Positions 32,552-42,055 of a DNA stretch of 55,318 nucleotides are shown here, piece by piece (the first letter of the stretch is position 1; the number at the start of each line of letters is the position of its first letter). Made by a program: the position numbers and the translations under genes. Source of the stretch: Planctomycetota bacterium (GTDB lineage: Bacteria; Planctomycetota; UBA1135; UBA2386); the NCBI GenBank assembly GCA_025459175.1, contig JALORC010000034.1, positions 1 to 55,318 on the forward strand. Reading direction: 5' to 3'. The notes under the pieces were generated by a model. It saw only the letters and a list, made by a program, of their open reading frames with translations, searched no databases and was not told the origin of the DNA.

Positions 32552-33331
32552 TCACTTGCCGCCGCCCGGGGTCTCCACCGGTGCCGCGACGGGACTGTCG
32601 ACCACGGTGATCCAGCTGCGCAGGATCGTGACCTTCTCCGGCAGCGGATCGCCGTCCTTCTCGACGCCCTTCTGTTCGATCGCCTGCAGGGTCGCCATGC
32701 CCTCGGTGACGAACCCGTGCACGGTGTGCTTGCCGTCGAGGTGCGGGGTCGGCACGAACGTCAGGAAGAACTGTGAGCCGTCGGTGCCGGGGCCGGAGTT
32801 GGCGGCGCTCAGCGCCCCGGGCTTGTCGTGCTTCTGGTCGGTCAGGAACTCGCCTTCCATCGTGTAGCCGGGACCGCCGGACTGCGTGTTGTCGGGGCTG
32901 CCTCCCTGCGCCATGAACCCCTTCAGCACGCGCGGGAATTCGCGGCCGTCGTAGAAGCCGCAGCGCGACAGATAGATCACGCTGCTGACGTGTTTGGGCG
33001 CCGCCGCCGGCAACAGCGTGATCACCATCGGGCCCACCGAGGTGTCGAGGTGCCAGCGATAGTCGCGGTCCTTGCTGAACGTCAGCAGCGGCGGCTCGGA
33101 CAGGTTGCTGCGCCAGTCGGCGGCCTTGGTGCTGACCTTGGCCTTGCGGAACTTGTCGATCGCCACGATCGCCGGGTCCTTGGCGGTCTTCGCGTCGTCC
33201 TTGGGGGCCTCGGGTTTGGCGGCCTTGGTCTTGGTGCTGTCCGCCTTCGGCTTGTCCTTGGTCTTGTTCTGGCCCGGCAGGGCCGCGGCGAGCAGGGCGA
33301 GCAGGAACGGGACGGCGTGGCGCGGATGCAT
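32552..33331 (-). CDS. Exported cyclophilin-type peptidyl-prolyl isomerase
   Basis: A 259-residue protein with a signal peptide (MHPRHAVPFLLALLAAALPG), a Lys/Ala/Asp-rich linker to about residue 55, and a cyclophilin domain. It contains FPRVLKGFMAQGGSPD, DGSQFFLTFVPTPHLDGKH and HGFVTEGMATLQAI, that is the catalytic Arg, Gln, Phe and His, with Pro where human CypA has Trp121, as is usual in bacterial forms. It folds proteins in the periplasm. A GTG at 33358, overlapping the stop of the upstream gene (GTGA), is an alternative start; the ATG was chosen for the better signal peptide. Confidence 0.92.
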   Translation of the reverse strand: MHPRHAVPFLLALLAAALPGQNKTKDKPKADSTKTKAAKPEAPKDDAKTAKDPAIVAIDKFRKAKVSTKAADWRSNLSEPPLLTFSKDRDYRWHLDTSVGPMVITLLPAAAPKHVSSVIYLSRCGFYDGREFPRVLKGFMAQGGSPDNTQSGGPGYTMEGEFLTDQKHDKPGALSAANSGPGTDGSQFFLTFVPTPHLDGKHTVHGFVTEGMATLQAIEQKGVEKDGDPLPEKVTILRSWITVVDSPVAAPVETPGGGK

Positions 33332-33354
33332 CGGCGTGAGGATAGCGCCGGCGT

Positions 33355-35280
33355 TCACGGCAGGCGCACGTGCACGTCGCTGACCGCGCCCGGACGGATC
33401 GTCACCGTGCGCTGCTGCGCGCCGTGTTGCTCGAAGTCGAGCCGCAGTTCGTGGTCGCCGGGCGGCAGCACCGTCACGAACTCGTTGGTGCCGTGGTCGA
33501 GCAGTTCGCCCGGTGCGCCGGTCTGGGTGCCGGAGCTGCTGCGCACGCGGAACCGGTCGGTGCGGTCGTTGCCCTCACGATCGCTGACGCGGCAGGTGCC
33601 GCGCACGTGGCGGCCGCTGCTGTCGGTGGCGGTCACGGTGAAGGTGCCGCCGAGCCGCGCCGCGGCAGTGAGCACCACCGGGGCCGCGGCGATCGTCACC
33701 TCGCGTTCGAGCGGCAGCAGCCACTCGCCCGCCCCGTACGAGCCGGCGGCGATCGTCAGGCGATAGCGACCCGGTTCGAGGAACACCTGCAGCGGCTCCT
33801 GGGCGTCGTGCCGCCGCAGCACCTCGCTGCCGGTCGCGTCGTCGTCGCGCCGCCACGTCACCACGGCCGTCAGCAGTGGCTCGGCGCCCTCGAGCTGCAA
33901 CAGCAGCGGTTGCCGAGCGGCGGTGAGCTCGAGTTCGATCGTCGTACCGGTGGCGGTCGGTGACACCACCTGCACCGGCGAGCGCAGTCGCTGGTGGCTC
34001 GCGCGAACCGACAGTTTCGCGCCGGTCACGAGCTGCAGCACGCCGTCGTCGTCGGTGTCGACGCGCTCGGCGCCGTCGAACTCGATCGTCGCCCGCGACG
34101 GACGACCGCCGTGATGCACCCGCAACGTGATCGGCCGCGGCAACGCGATCGCGAGCGTGTGCGGTGCGATGACGGCGTGTCGCCGCAGCGAGCCGTGCAG
34201 ATACACCTGCGGCACCTTGTCGAGCAGGATGCTCACCGCGTTGCCGGCCTGCGCCGGCAGCGAGAAGCTGCCGTCGTCGCTCGACCAGACCGCGGTGCTC
34301 GGCGCCAGTCGCCCGTCGGCCTGGCGCAGCACGACGGATCGGTTGCCGATCGAGAACGGCACCCCGTCCGCGGGCCGGATCGCGACCTCGGCATCCTCGA
34401 TCGGCTGGCCGTCCGCCCACCGCAGCGAACCGCTCACCGCCGCCGGTGCGGCGAGCACGAGGTCGGCCAGTTCGCGTTCGCCGTCGTCCGGCGAGGTCGC
34501 GGTGGTCGCGGTCGGCAGATGGTCGTTCGCCAGCAGGCCGAGGATCGGCTGGGCGAACGGATCCACCGCGATCCAGCTCGGCCGCGGCCGCGTCGCCGCG
34601 GCCAGCACCCACACCGTCACCGCCGGTGGCAGCAGCAGGCGGTAGCGACCGTCGGCATCGGTCTCGGCCATCGCGATCGCGCGGTCGGTCGGCTGACCGT
34701 GCTGCAGCAGGTAGGCGGCGGCGCGTGCGGGAGTCATCGGGCTGCCGCTGGCACTCGTGATGCGCCCGGTCAGCACGCTCGCGCGGAACACGCCGAGCTC
34801 GATCTCCTGCGCGAGCGACACCGGGCCGGGGCGCCGTTCGCGCAGCGGCAGGTAGCGGCGGTCGTCGGCCCAGACGCGCAGCTCGCGGATCGCCACCAGA
34901 TCATCATCACACGGCAACGAGCCGCGGCCCTCGGCGTCGGGGGTGACCTTGCCGGTGCGTTGGACCTGCACGCCGTCGCGGCGCGTGGCGTGCAGTTCGA
35001 TCTGCAGTGCCGCGGTCCACGGCGTCGCTGCATGCAGGCCGATCAGGCGCAGGCGCAGCTGGTCGCCGGCGGGCGCGGCGATCGTCGACGTGCGTTCGTC
35101 GGGCACCGCGGTGCGGCGGTCGGCCGTGTCAACGCGCGGCGTCGCGGTCGTCGTCGCAGCGGATGACGGCGAGCTGGTGGTCGTTGCCGGCGGCATGATC
35201 GGCGGTGGCGCAACCGGCCGCAGCAGCCAGAGCAGCGCAGCGGCGACGGTCACGGCCGCGGCCAGCATCACGGATCGCAT
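33355..35280 (-). CDS. Membrane-anchored carboxypeptidase-regulatory-like / Ig-like protein
   Basis: A 641-residue protein of unknown function. Residues 1-22 are hydrophobic (MRSVMLAAAVTVAAALLWLL) and are followed by a Pro/Thr/Ser-rich stalk to about residue 65. The remainder is a run of beta domains with the carboxypeptidase-regulatory-like pattern, for example VLTGRITSASGSPMTPARAA, AETDADGRYRLLLPPAVTVW and VSGSLRWADGQPIEDAEVAI. This looks like an exported surface or periplasmic scaffold. The final strand ends immediately at the cyclophilin gene, whose start overlaps it. It is divergent from the chelatase operon. Confidence 0.78.
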   Translation of the reverse strand: MRSVMLAAAVTVAAALLWLLRPVAPPPIMPPATTTSSPSSAATTTATPRVDTADRRTAVPDERTSTIAAPAGDQLRLRLIGLHAATPWTAALQIELHATRRDGVQVQRTGKVTPDAEGRGSLPCDDDLVAIRELRVWADDRRYLPLRERRPGPVSLAQEIELGVFRASVLTGRITSASGSPMTPARAAAYLLQHGQPTDRAIAMAETDADGRYRLLLPPAVTVWVLAAATRPRPSWIAVDPFAQPILGLLANDHLPTATTATSPDDGERELADLVLAAPAAVSGSLRWADGQPIEDAEVAIRPADGVPFSIGNRSVVLRQADGRLAPSTAVWSSDDGSFSLPAQAGNAVSILLDKVPQVYLHGSLRRHAVIAPHTLAIALPRPITLRVHHGGRPSRATIEFDGAERVDTDDDGVLQLVTGAKLSVRASHQRLRSPVQVVSPTATGTTIELELTAARQPLLLQLEGAEPLLTAVVTWRRDDDATGSEVLRRHDAQEPLQVFLEPGRYRLTIAAGSYGAGEWLLPLEREVTIAAAPVVLTAAARLGGTFTVTATDSSGRHVRGTCRVSDREGNDRTDRFRVRSSSGTQTGAPGELLDHGTNEFVTVLPPGDHELRLDFEQHGAQQRTVTIRPGAVSDVHVRLP

Positions 35281-35345
35281 CGCCGCACGATAGCGCGCGA
35301 CCCGTCCGCTTCGGCGGTTCGGAGCGTTTGTCGACCATGTGTGGT

Positions 35346-35376
35346 CTCGCCGTGGACGTTCTTTGTCCATCGCGAG
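35346..35376. promoter_or_regulatory. Interrupted stem-loop in the leader of the chelatase operon
   Basis: CTCGC-CG-TGGAC-GTTCTTT-GTCCA-TC-GCGAG: two five-base stems separated by a symmetric 2x2 internal loop, closed by a seven-base loop. It is in the 222-base divergent region between 35280 and 35503, inside a locally AT-richer stretch. It may be an operator or 5' leader structure. No cobalamin-riboswitch box is visible. Confidence 0.3.
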
Positions 35377-35502
35377 AGCTCGTCGCGGCCGCCGCCCGGC
35401 GAGCGAACCGGTCGCAGGCGACGGCACGACCCTTGCCCTGGCGGCGGCCCCGCCGCGGCCCGCCGCCTCCCAGCGGGCTCCCTCCCTCCAATCCCCGTGC
35501 TC

Positions 35503-37377
35503 ATGAACAAGGTCCTGTTCCGCTCGCTGCTGTTGCTCACTTCGCTCGCGGCCGCGCCGCGCGCGCAGTCCGGCGACGGCTCCTACTGGTCCGAGTATCC
35601 GCGTCCGGCCGGCGTCACCAACGTGCGCGGCCTCGGTTCGCAGGTGTTGCTCGAGACGCCGACCGCGCTGCACTTCTTCTCCGGGCAGCACCGCCGTTGG
35701 CTGGTGCACCCGGTCAGCAACGCGGTGATCCTCGGCTTCGCCAACAAGCACTGCGTGTTCCAGGACGGCACCACCGTCTACGGCTACAGCTCGTTCACGT
35801 CGAAGGTCGTGCCGCTGCCGACCTCGGGCAGTGCCGTGGTCAGCATCGGCAACGCCTCGTCGTCGTGGACCGCCTACGTCGTCGACGGCACGACCGTGCA
35901 CGCGTGGTCGGCGTTCTTCGGTGAGTGGAAGCCGCTCGCGGTGGTCGGCGCACCGGTGGTCGGCATCGGCTCGCACATGGTCACGTGCAACGACGGTGGC
36001 AATGCGCACGCGTTCAGCGCCTTCTTCGGCGACTGGGTCGCGTGCCCGCGCACCGGCGCCGGCGGCGTGACCACGTGGCGCAATGGCGCCTTCGCCGACT
36101 TCGCCGCGCCCGACCAGCTGGCGGCGTTCAGTGCCTACACCAACACCTGGGCCACGGCCGCGGCGCCGTCGTCGGCGGGAGCGGCCATCGATGCGCGCGA
36201 TGCTTACGCGTCGGCGACCTGGAACGGCGGCAACGACCGGCTCTGGTTCAGCGCGCTGCGCGGCACGTTCACGGCCAGCAGCTTCCCCGGCGGTCAGACC
36301 ACGCAGTTCGCACCCTCGGTCGCCGTCGTCACCGCCGCGAACGGCGACGTGCACGGCTATTCGCCGTCCCAGTCGTCGCTGACGCAGATCCCGACCGCAC
36401 AACCGGCGGCGGTCAGCCTGTCGCAGGGATCGTTCGGCGCCTGCGCGGTGATCGACGACGGGGTCACGCTGCAGGCCTTCAGCGGTCTCACCGGCACGGT
36501 GGCGTCGACCCCGTTCTGGGTGCCGACCACGCTGACGCTCGGCGACACCGCCGTGTTCGCGACCGATGCGACCGGCATCGGCTTCGCCTACAGCGGCATC
36601 CGCGGCCAATGGGTGCTTGCACCGAACACCGTCGCGTCGGCGATCGTCGCCAACTTCGAGTGCATCCTGCGCACGGTGCCCGGCGGCTACGAGGCGTTCT
36701 CGGCCCGCACCGGCACGTTCGCGCCGCTCGTGTCGACCGGCTCGGTGACGATGCTGACGCAAGGTTCGATCATGGGCGTCGTCGACGGCACCGGTGTCGA
36801 CGTGTTCGACGCGCGCTACGGCCGCTGGGTGCGGCAGTCGACCGCCGGCATGCCCACGTTCGGCGTGCATCGCCTCGTCGGGGTCGCTCGCGAGGGCAAC
36901 ACCGCGTACGGCTTCGGCATGTGGCAGCACGCCTTCGACAGCATCACCCTGCAGGGCACGTACAGCTCGCAGAACGTCAACTCGTCGATCGCCATCGTGC
37001 AGACCTCGAGCCACGTCTACGTCTACACGGCGACCGGCTCGATGAACACGTTCGCGCGCTTCCCCGAGTTCTCGCGCTTCCACGCGCTGGGGCAGCCGCT
37101 GTCGCGCAACAACACCGGCAACCCGGGCGCGTTCGTGGTCGCCCTGCTGGCGCTCAGCGAGACCGAGGCGGCGACGCCGTTCGGCGTGCTGCGCATCGAC
37201 CCGAACCCGCTGGCGATCGCGCTCGGTTTCGTGCCCGCCGACGGTCGCCTCTACTCGCCGCTGGCCACGCCCGACGTGCCGGCGTTGCGCGGCATCACGC
37301 TGTTCATGCAGGACTTCATGCTGCGACCCAATGGTCAGTTCGCGCTCAGCAACGGCCTCGCGCACTACCTGTGGTGA
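35503..37377 (+). CDS. Exported repeat protein, probably beta-propeller, first gene of chelatase operon
   Basis: A 624-residue protein with a signal peptide (MNKVLFRSLLLLTSLAAAPR). Residues about 60-460 contain about nine copies of a degenerate unit with the core [AV][FY]SA..G.W: VHAWSAFFGEWKPL, AHAFSAFFGDWVAC, LAAFSAYTNTWATA, LWFSALRGTFTAS, LQAFSGLTGTVAST, GFAYSGIRGQWVLA, YEAFSARTGTFAPL, VDVFDARYGRWVRQ. Units of 45-60 residues of this kind suggest a propeller. The end, ITLFMQDFMLRPNGQFALSN, looks like a separate beta module. Its stop overlaps the chelatase start (GTGA), so the two are co-translated. A substrate-binding or docking role is inference. Longer upstream starts lack a signal peptide. 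Confidence 0.75.
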   Translation: MNKVLFRSLLLLTSLAAAPRAQSGDGSYWSEYPRPAGVTNVRGLGSQVLLETPTALHFFSGQHRRWLVHPVSNAVILGFANKHCVFQDGTTVYGYSSFTSKVVPLPTSGSAVVSIGNASSSWTAYVVDGTTVHAWSAFFGEWKPLAVVGAPVVGIGSHMVTCNDGGNAHAFSAFFGDWVACPRTGAGGVTTWRNGAFADFAAPDQLAAFSAYTNTWATAAAPSSAGAAIDARDAYASATWNGGNDRLWFSALRGTFTASSFPGGQTTQFAPSVAVVTAANGDVHGYSPSQSSLTQIPTAQPAAVSLSQGSFGACAVIDDGVTLQAFSGLTGTVASTPFWVPTTLTLGDTAVFATDATGIGFAYSGIRGQWVLAPNTVASAIVANFECILRTVPGGYEAFSARTGTFAPLVSTGSVTMLTQGSIMGVVDGTGVDVFDARYGRWVRQSTAGMPTFGVHRLVGVAREGNTAYGFGMWQHAFDSITLQGTYSSQNVNSSIAIVQTSSHVYVYTATGSMNTFARFPEFSRFHALGQPLSRNNTGNPGAFVVALLALSETEAATPFGVLRIDPNPLAIALGFVPADGRLYSPLATPDVPALRGITLFMQDFMLRPNGQFALSNGLAHYLW

Positions 37378-40300
37378 GCAACCTGGTGGCGGCGTGTGGC
37401 CGGTGGCTGCGGTGGATGGCCGCGCTCGCCGTGACCGCGGCGATCGCGCTCGGCCAGCAGCCGACCGCGGCACCGCGGATCGTGTTCGTCGGGCTGCACG
37501 GTGGCGCGTTCGCCAAGCTGCAGCCGTTGGCGGCCGCCGCCGACGTCGAGGTCGCCTACCTCGACGACGATCGCATCGCGGCCGGCGTCGACGAGTTCGC
37601 GCGCGCCGAGGCGGTGGTGGTGCAGCACGTCCGCGACGCCAAGGAGCTGGCGCAGGCGTTGCTGCAGGCCAAGCAGCGTCGCCCGTCGCTGCGGGTGTTC
37701 GCATTGTCCGGGGCCGCGAGCCTCGCCACGCACGGCGCCGAACGGCTGGTCGAGGAGGATGCCAAGCTGTCGGCGTACTACCGCGCCCCGCGGCGCGAGA
37801 ACTTCACCGCCATGCTGCAGGCGCTGCGCCAGCGCGTTCGCGGCGAGGCCGACACCGCCCCGGATCCGCTGCCGCTCGACCTCGGGGTGCTGCACCGACC
37901 CGGGCGCGAGGAACCGTTCCGCGACGTGGCGGCGCTGCTCGCGGACGCCAGCTCGCGCGGCGTCGACGTCGAGCGGGCGCCGCGAGTCGTCGTCGCCGTG
38001 CACAGCACGCACTTCCTGCTGCAGCAGCCGCGGGTGGTGCAGGCGCTGGTGGCGGCACTCGATCGCCGCGGGGCCCTGGCGTGTGCCGCCGTCGACGGCG
38101 GCGAAGGGCTCGACGGCTACGGCTACGAGAAGCTGATGCTGGCGCTGAAGCCGGACGTGGTGATCCACACCTGCCACTCGACCGAGAAGGTGCCGTTCCG
38201 CGAGGCGCTCGACGCCGTGCACGTGCACTCGGTGTTCTTCCGCTCGCAGTCGATCGGCGAGTGGCAGGACTCGCCGCGCGGCATCGCGCCGAGCGAGATC
38301 ATGTTCCAGGTCGCGACCCAGGAGATGCTCGGTGCGATCGCGCCGATCGCCGCCTGCGGCACGGTGCGCGGCGGTGGCAGCGACGAGGACTTCACGCCGA
38401 TCCCCGATCGCATCGAGCGGGTGGTCGGTCGCGCCATGGCGCACGCGAAGCTGCGCCGCGTGCCGATCGTCGACAAGAAGGTCGCGATCGTCTACTACGA
38501 CCGCGAGGCGAGCCGCAGCTCGCTGATGCGCGGCAGCCCTACCGGCATGATGCTGAACGCACCGCCGAGCCTGCTCGGCGTGCTGCGGGCGATGCACGAG
38601 CACGGTTATCGGGTCGACGTGCCGGCCGACGAGGAGGCGCTGATCGCGATGGCCGATCGCCAGGGTCGCGTGGTGGGCATCAGCGGCCCGGGCGAGGCCG
38701 AGGCGCTGGCCGACTCCGGTCTGGTGCCGCTGGTGCCGCAGGCCGACTACGAACGGTGGCTGCAGGCGCGCGTGCCGGCGGCAGCGCGCGCCGAGCTCGA
38801 GCGGCACTGGGGCCCGGCGCCGGGTCGCATCTGTGTCGTCGAACGCGCCGGTGGCAAGTTCGTGGTGGTGCCGATGCTGCGCCTGGGCAACGTCGTGCTG
38901 ATGCCGCAGCCGCTGCGCGGCGAGGCCTACGACCCGTCGCAGACGCACGACAAGGCGATCCCGCCGCCGCACAGCTACCTGGCCGCCTACTTCTGGCTCG
39001 AGCACACGTTCGGCGCGAACGCCTACGTGCACTTCGGCACCCACGGCAGCGAGTTCTTCCTGCCCGGCAAGAACGTCGGCATGAGCGAGCTCGACTGGCC
39101 CGACATCCTGCTCGGTGACGTGCCCAACATGTCGCCGTGGGTCGTCAACAACACCGGCGAGTCGATCCTCAGCAAGCGCCGCGCCTACGCGACGTTGATC
39201 GATCATCTGGTGCCGCCGACGCAGGAGGCCGGTCTCGCCGACGGGCTGGCGGCGCTGCACCGCGACCTGCACCGACTGCAGCGGCTCGAGCCCGGCGTGT
39301 TGCGCGAGAAGCTGCGGCAGGCGGTCACCCAGCAGGTGCGGCTGCAGGGCATGGACCAGGACCTGTCGTTCGAGCTGGCGCCCGACGCATTGCTCGACGA
39401 CGAACAGCTCGACCTGGTCTGCGCGCAGCTGCACGCGATCGAGGAAGACCTGACGCCGACCACGCTGCATCGGCTGGGTCAGGCGCCCGACGACACGTTG
39501 CGCCTGCCGTGGCTGGTGCACTGCGGCGGGCAAGCGCTGCTCGATGCGCTCGGGGAAGTGGCCGGGCTCGGGCCGTTCGCCGGCGATCACGAACGGGCGC
39601 GCGGCCGCGCGTTGGCCGACGAACTGTTGCGGCGCCATCTGCGCGACGGACTGCCGCTCGAGGAGGCTCTGCGCGCCTGTGGCGCACCCGCCGACGTCGT
39701 CGTCGCGAGCAAGCTGCGCGAAGTGATCGACGAGGTCGCCGGCATCGATCGTGGTCTCGCCGATACCCGCCTCGAGATCGACAACCTGCTGCGCGCGCTC
39801 GACGGTCGCTTCGTGACGCCGGGCCCCGGACAGTCGCCGGAACGCAACCCGAAGTCGGTGCCTACCGGCCGCAACATGTTCCTGCTCGATCCGCGCGAGC
39901 TGCCGACCAAGGAAGCGTGGGCGATCGGGGTGCAGCTCGCCGACGAACTGCTGCAGCAACACCGTACCGAACACGGCGACTGGCCGACCAAGATCGCGTT
40001 CAACATCCGTGCGATGAACTCGTTCCGCGACTTCGGCGTCATGGAGGCGCAGGTGTTGTGGATGCTCGGTTGCGAGCCGGTGCGCGACAGCCGCGGCAAC
40101 GTCGTCGATGTCGCGCTGGTGCCGCGCGAACGGCTCGGCCGGCCGCGCATCGACGTCTTCCTGCAAGGTGGCAGCCGCTACAACGACATGCTCGCCGATC
40201 GCGCCAAGCTGCTCGATCGGGCCGTTCGGTTGGCGATCGAGCAGGACGAACCGGACAACCGCGTGCGCGCGGCGACGCTGCTGCGCACCGCGGAGCTGGA

Positions 40301-41453
40301 GCAGTCGGGTCTTGCCCGTGATCGCGCCGAACTGCTGGCGAAGGCGCGCATGTTCGGCGGGACACCCGGCGGCGCCAACGCGTCGTACTCGTACCTGGTG
40401 CAGCGCTCCGGCGACTGGCAGGACCAGAAGCAGCTCGCCGAGGCGTGGCTCGCCGGCGAGAACTACGCCTACACCGACGGTGCGTGGGGCGAGGAGGCGG
40501 ACGTCGCGTTCCGCAGCGCGCTGAAGGACAGCGATTACGTGCTGCGCAGCTGGGCTGACACGACGCGTGGTCCGACCACCGACAAGTACATGTGGCTGCA
40601 CGGCGGCACGCTGGCGATGGCGATCGAGACGCTGAGCGGCAAGCGGCCGCGGTTCGTCATGAATGATCTGCGCGACATGGATCGCGCGTCGCTGGTCGAT
40701 GCCGAGACCGCGCTGCGCCGCGACTTCCGCGTGCGTGCCCTCAATCGCAAGTGGATCGAGGGCATGATGAAGGAAGGTTATGCCGGCGCCGACCAGCTGA
40801 AGGTGATCACGTCGAACGCGTACGGCTGGCAGGTCATGCGCCGCGGGGCGATTCCCGACCGCACGTTCGAGCAACTCGCCGACGTCTACGTGCGCGACAC
40901 GCTGAAGCTCGGCCTGCGCGAGTTCTTCGCCAAGGAGAACCCGTGGGCGCTGCAGGGCATCGCCGAGAACCTGCTGGAGACGGCGCGCAAGGGGCTGTGG
41001 AACGCGAAGCCGGAGACGCTCGCGGAGCTGGCGACGGCGCTGCGCGACTCGCGCGCGGCGCACGGCGACGGCGGCGGCTTCACCGCGGCGGGCAACACGG
41101 CATTGGTGGCGTTCGTGCAGCAGCACGCGCGGCCTGCTGCCACGGCGGTCGCGGCTGCCGTGGCCGTGCCGGCGGCCGTGCAGGAGGCGGCGGCGGAGCA
41201 GCGATCCACTGCCGCGCCGGCCGCGGCTGCACCGGCAGCTACACCGACAGCGGAAGCACCGTCGGGCGCCGTCGAGGCAACGGGTGCCAACGTGAACGGC
41301 ATCGAGCTGCAGGGTCAGCAAGCGGATGCCACGCCGCCTGCAACACCGGCGCCGACGGCCACGACGCCGACGCCGTCACCGTCACTCGTGTTCGTGTTCG
41401 TGGTGGCGTTGCTGCTGCTGGGGTTCGCGCTGCGCACCGGAGGCATCCGATGA
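37374..41453 (+). CDS. CobN/Mg-chelatase-family protein, exported and membrane-anchored
   Basis: A 1359-residue CobN/BchH-family protein. CobN and ChlH bind the tetrapyrrole and insert metal, normally in the cytoplasm with AAA partners. Here residues 1-27 form an export signal (..WMAALAVTAAIALG), and after a Pro/Ala/Thr linker the C-terminus is a transmembrane helix, SLVFVFVVALLLLGFAL (about 1336-1353). The core is recognisable: HFGTHGSEFFLPGK near 552-565, DILLGDVPNMSPWVVNNTGE, PTGRNMFLLDPRELPTKEAW near 829-848, and LGRPRIDVFLQGGSRYNDML. The GTG start overlaps the upstream gene, and the ExbB-like gene overlaps its stop. No CobS/CobT or ChlD/ChlI gene is nearby. This fits HmuS-type chelatases of heme uptake better than B12 synthesis. 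Confidence 0.88.
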   Translation: MSNLVAACGRWLRWMAALAVTAAIALGQQPTAAPRIVFVGLHGGAFAKLQPLAAAADVEVAYLDDDRIAAGVDEFARAEAVVVQHVRDAKELAQALLQAKQRRPSLRVFALSGAASLATHGAERLVEEDAKLSAYYRAPRRENFTAMLQALRQRVRGEADTAPDPLPLDLGVLHRPGREEPFRDVAALLADASSRGVDVERAPRVVVAVHSTHFLLQQPRVVQALVAALDRRGALACAAVDGGEGLDGYGYEKLMLALKPDVVIHTCHSTEKVPFREALDAVHVHSVFFRSQSIGEWQDSPRGIAPSEIMFQVATQEMLGAIAPIAACGTVRGGGSDEDFTPIPDRIERVVGRAMAHAKLRRVPIVDKKVAIVYYDREASRSSLMRGSPTGMMLNAPPSLLGVLRAMHEHGYRVDVPADEEALIAMADRQGRVVGISGPGEAEALADSGLVPLVPQADYERWLQARVPAAARAELERHWGPAPGRICVVERAGGKFVVVPMLRLGNVVLMPQPLRGEAYDPSQTHDKAIPPPHSYLAAYFWLEHTFGANAYVHFGTHGSEFFLPGKNVGMSELDWPDILLGDVPNMSPWVVNNTGESILSKRRAYATLIDHLVPPTQEAGLADGLAALHRDLHRLQRLEPGVLREKLRQAVTQQVRLQGMDQDLSFELAPDALLDDEQLDLVCAQLHAIEEDLTPTTLHRLGQAPDDTLRLPWLVHCGGQALLDALGEVAGLGPFAGDHERARGRALADELLRRHLRDGLPLEEALRACGAPADVVVASKLREVIDEVAGIDRGLADTRLEIDNLLRALDGRFVTPGPGQSPERNPKSVPTGRNMFLLDPRELPTKEAWAIGVQLADELLQQHRTEHGDWPTKIAFNIRAMNSFRDFGVMEAQVLWMLGCEPVRDSRGNVVDVALVPRERLGRPRIDVFLQGGSRYNDMLADRAKLLDRAVRLAIEQDEPDNRVRAATLLRTAELEQSGLARDRAELLAKARMFGGTPGGANASYSYLVQRSGDWQDQKQLAEAWLAGENYAYTDGAWGEEADVAFRSALKDSDYVLRSWADTTRGPTTDKYMWLHGGTLAMAIETLSGKRPRFVMNDLRDMDRASLVDAETALRRDFRVRALNRKWIEGMMKEGYAGADQLKVITSNAYGWQVMRRGAIPDRTFEQLADVYVRDTLKLGLREFFAKENPWALQGIAENLLETARKGLWNAKPETLAELATALRDSRAAHGDGGGFTAAGNTALVAFVQQHARPAATAVAAAVAVPAAVQEAAAEQRSTAAPAAAAPAATPTAEAPSGAVEATGANVNGIELQGQQADATPPATPAPTATTPTPSPSLVFVFVVALLLLGFALRTGGIR

Positions 41454-42055
41454 GTCCGTGGGAAACGTGGCTGCACGAGGCGACCGGCCTGCTGCTGGTG
41501 CCGGTGGTGGTGGCGTTGGTTTTCGCGGTCGCGGGCGCGCTGCTGGCGGCGGGCGGGTGTCTGCGCGAACTGATCGATCGACGTCGGATCCAGCGGCAGT
41601 GGGCCGCGGTCACCGGTGCGCTGCCTCGCTCGGCGCCGGCGGCGGCGTTGCGCACCGCGGCGTTCGCGCAGGGACGCTGGTCCGGCTTGCTGGGGCAGTT
41701 CCTGGCCGCGTGCGGTCGGCCCGACGCCGCGCCCGGCGAGCTCGCTGCGGCCGCCGCGCGCTGCGAGATCGAGGCCAGCCGCACCGTCGCGCGCGCGCAG
41801 TGGTTGGCGCGTTCGGGGCCGACACTCGGGCTGATGGCGACGCTGATCCCGATGGGGCCGGCGCTGCTCGCGCTGGCTGACGACGACGTGGCCGGGCTCG
41901 CCAGGTCGTTGGTGGTCGCGTTCACCGGCACCGTGGTCGGTCTGCTGGTCGGGCTGGTCTGCACCACGATCGGCAGCGTGCGGCGGCACTGGTATGCGTC
42001 TGATCTGGTCGCGATCGACGAACTGGTCGGTGCTGACGACGGGGGGCGATCGTGA
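41450..42055 (+). CDS. MotA/TolQ/ExbB-family proton-channel protein
   Basis: A 201-residue inner-membrane protein with three predicted helices: GLLLVPVVVALVFAVAGALL near residues 12-31, LGLMATLIPMGPALLAL near 126-142, and VVAFTGTVVGLLVGLVCTTI near 153-172. The SGPTLGLMATLIPMGPAL block is the conserved ExbB/TolQ core; in the family these helices build a proton channel with a single-pass partner. The ATG overlaps the chelatase TGA (ATGA), and its stop overlaps the DUF2149 start (GTGA). The partner role is probably filled by the DUF2149 protein. The likely job is to use proton motive force on the anchored chelatase. Confidence 0.88.
   Translation: MSPWETWLHEATGLLLVPVVVALVFAVAGALLAAGGCLRELIDRRRIQRQWAAVTGALPRSAPAAALRTAAFAQGRWSGLLGQFLAACGRPDAAPGELAAAAARCEIEASRTVARAQWLARSGPTLGLMATLIPMGPALLALADDDVAGLARSLVVAFTGTVVGLLVGLVCTTIGSVRRHWYASDLVAIDELVGADDGGRS

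Noticed and set aside
35281..35502. Cobalamin riboswitch before the CobN-like operon
   Set aside because: No B12-box-like conserved sequence or multi-helix arrangement was found; only a simple interrupted hairpin.
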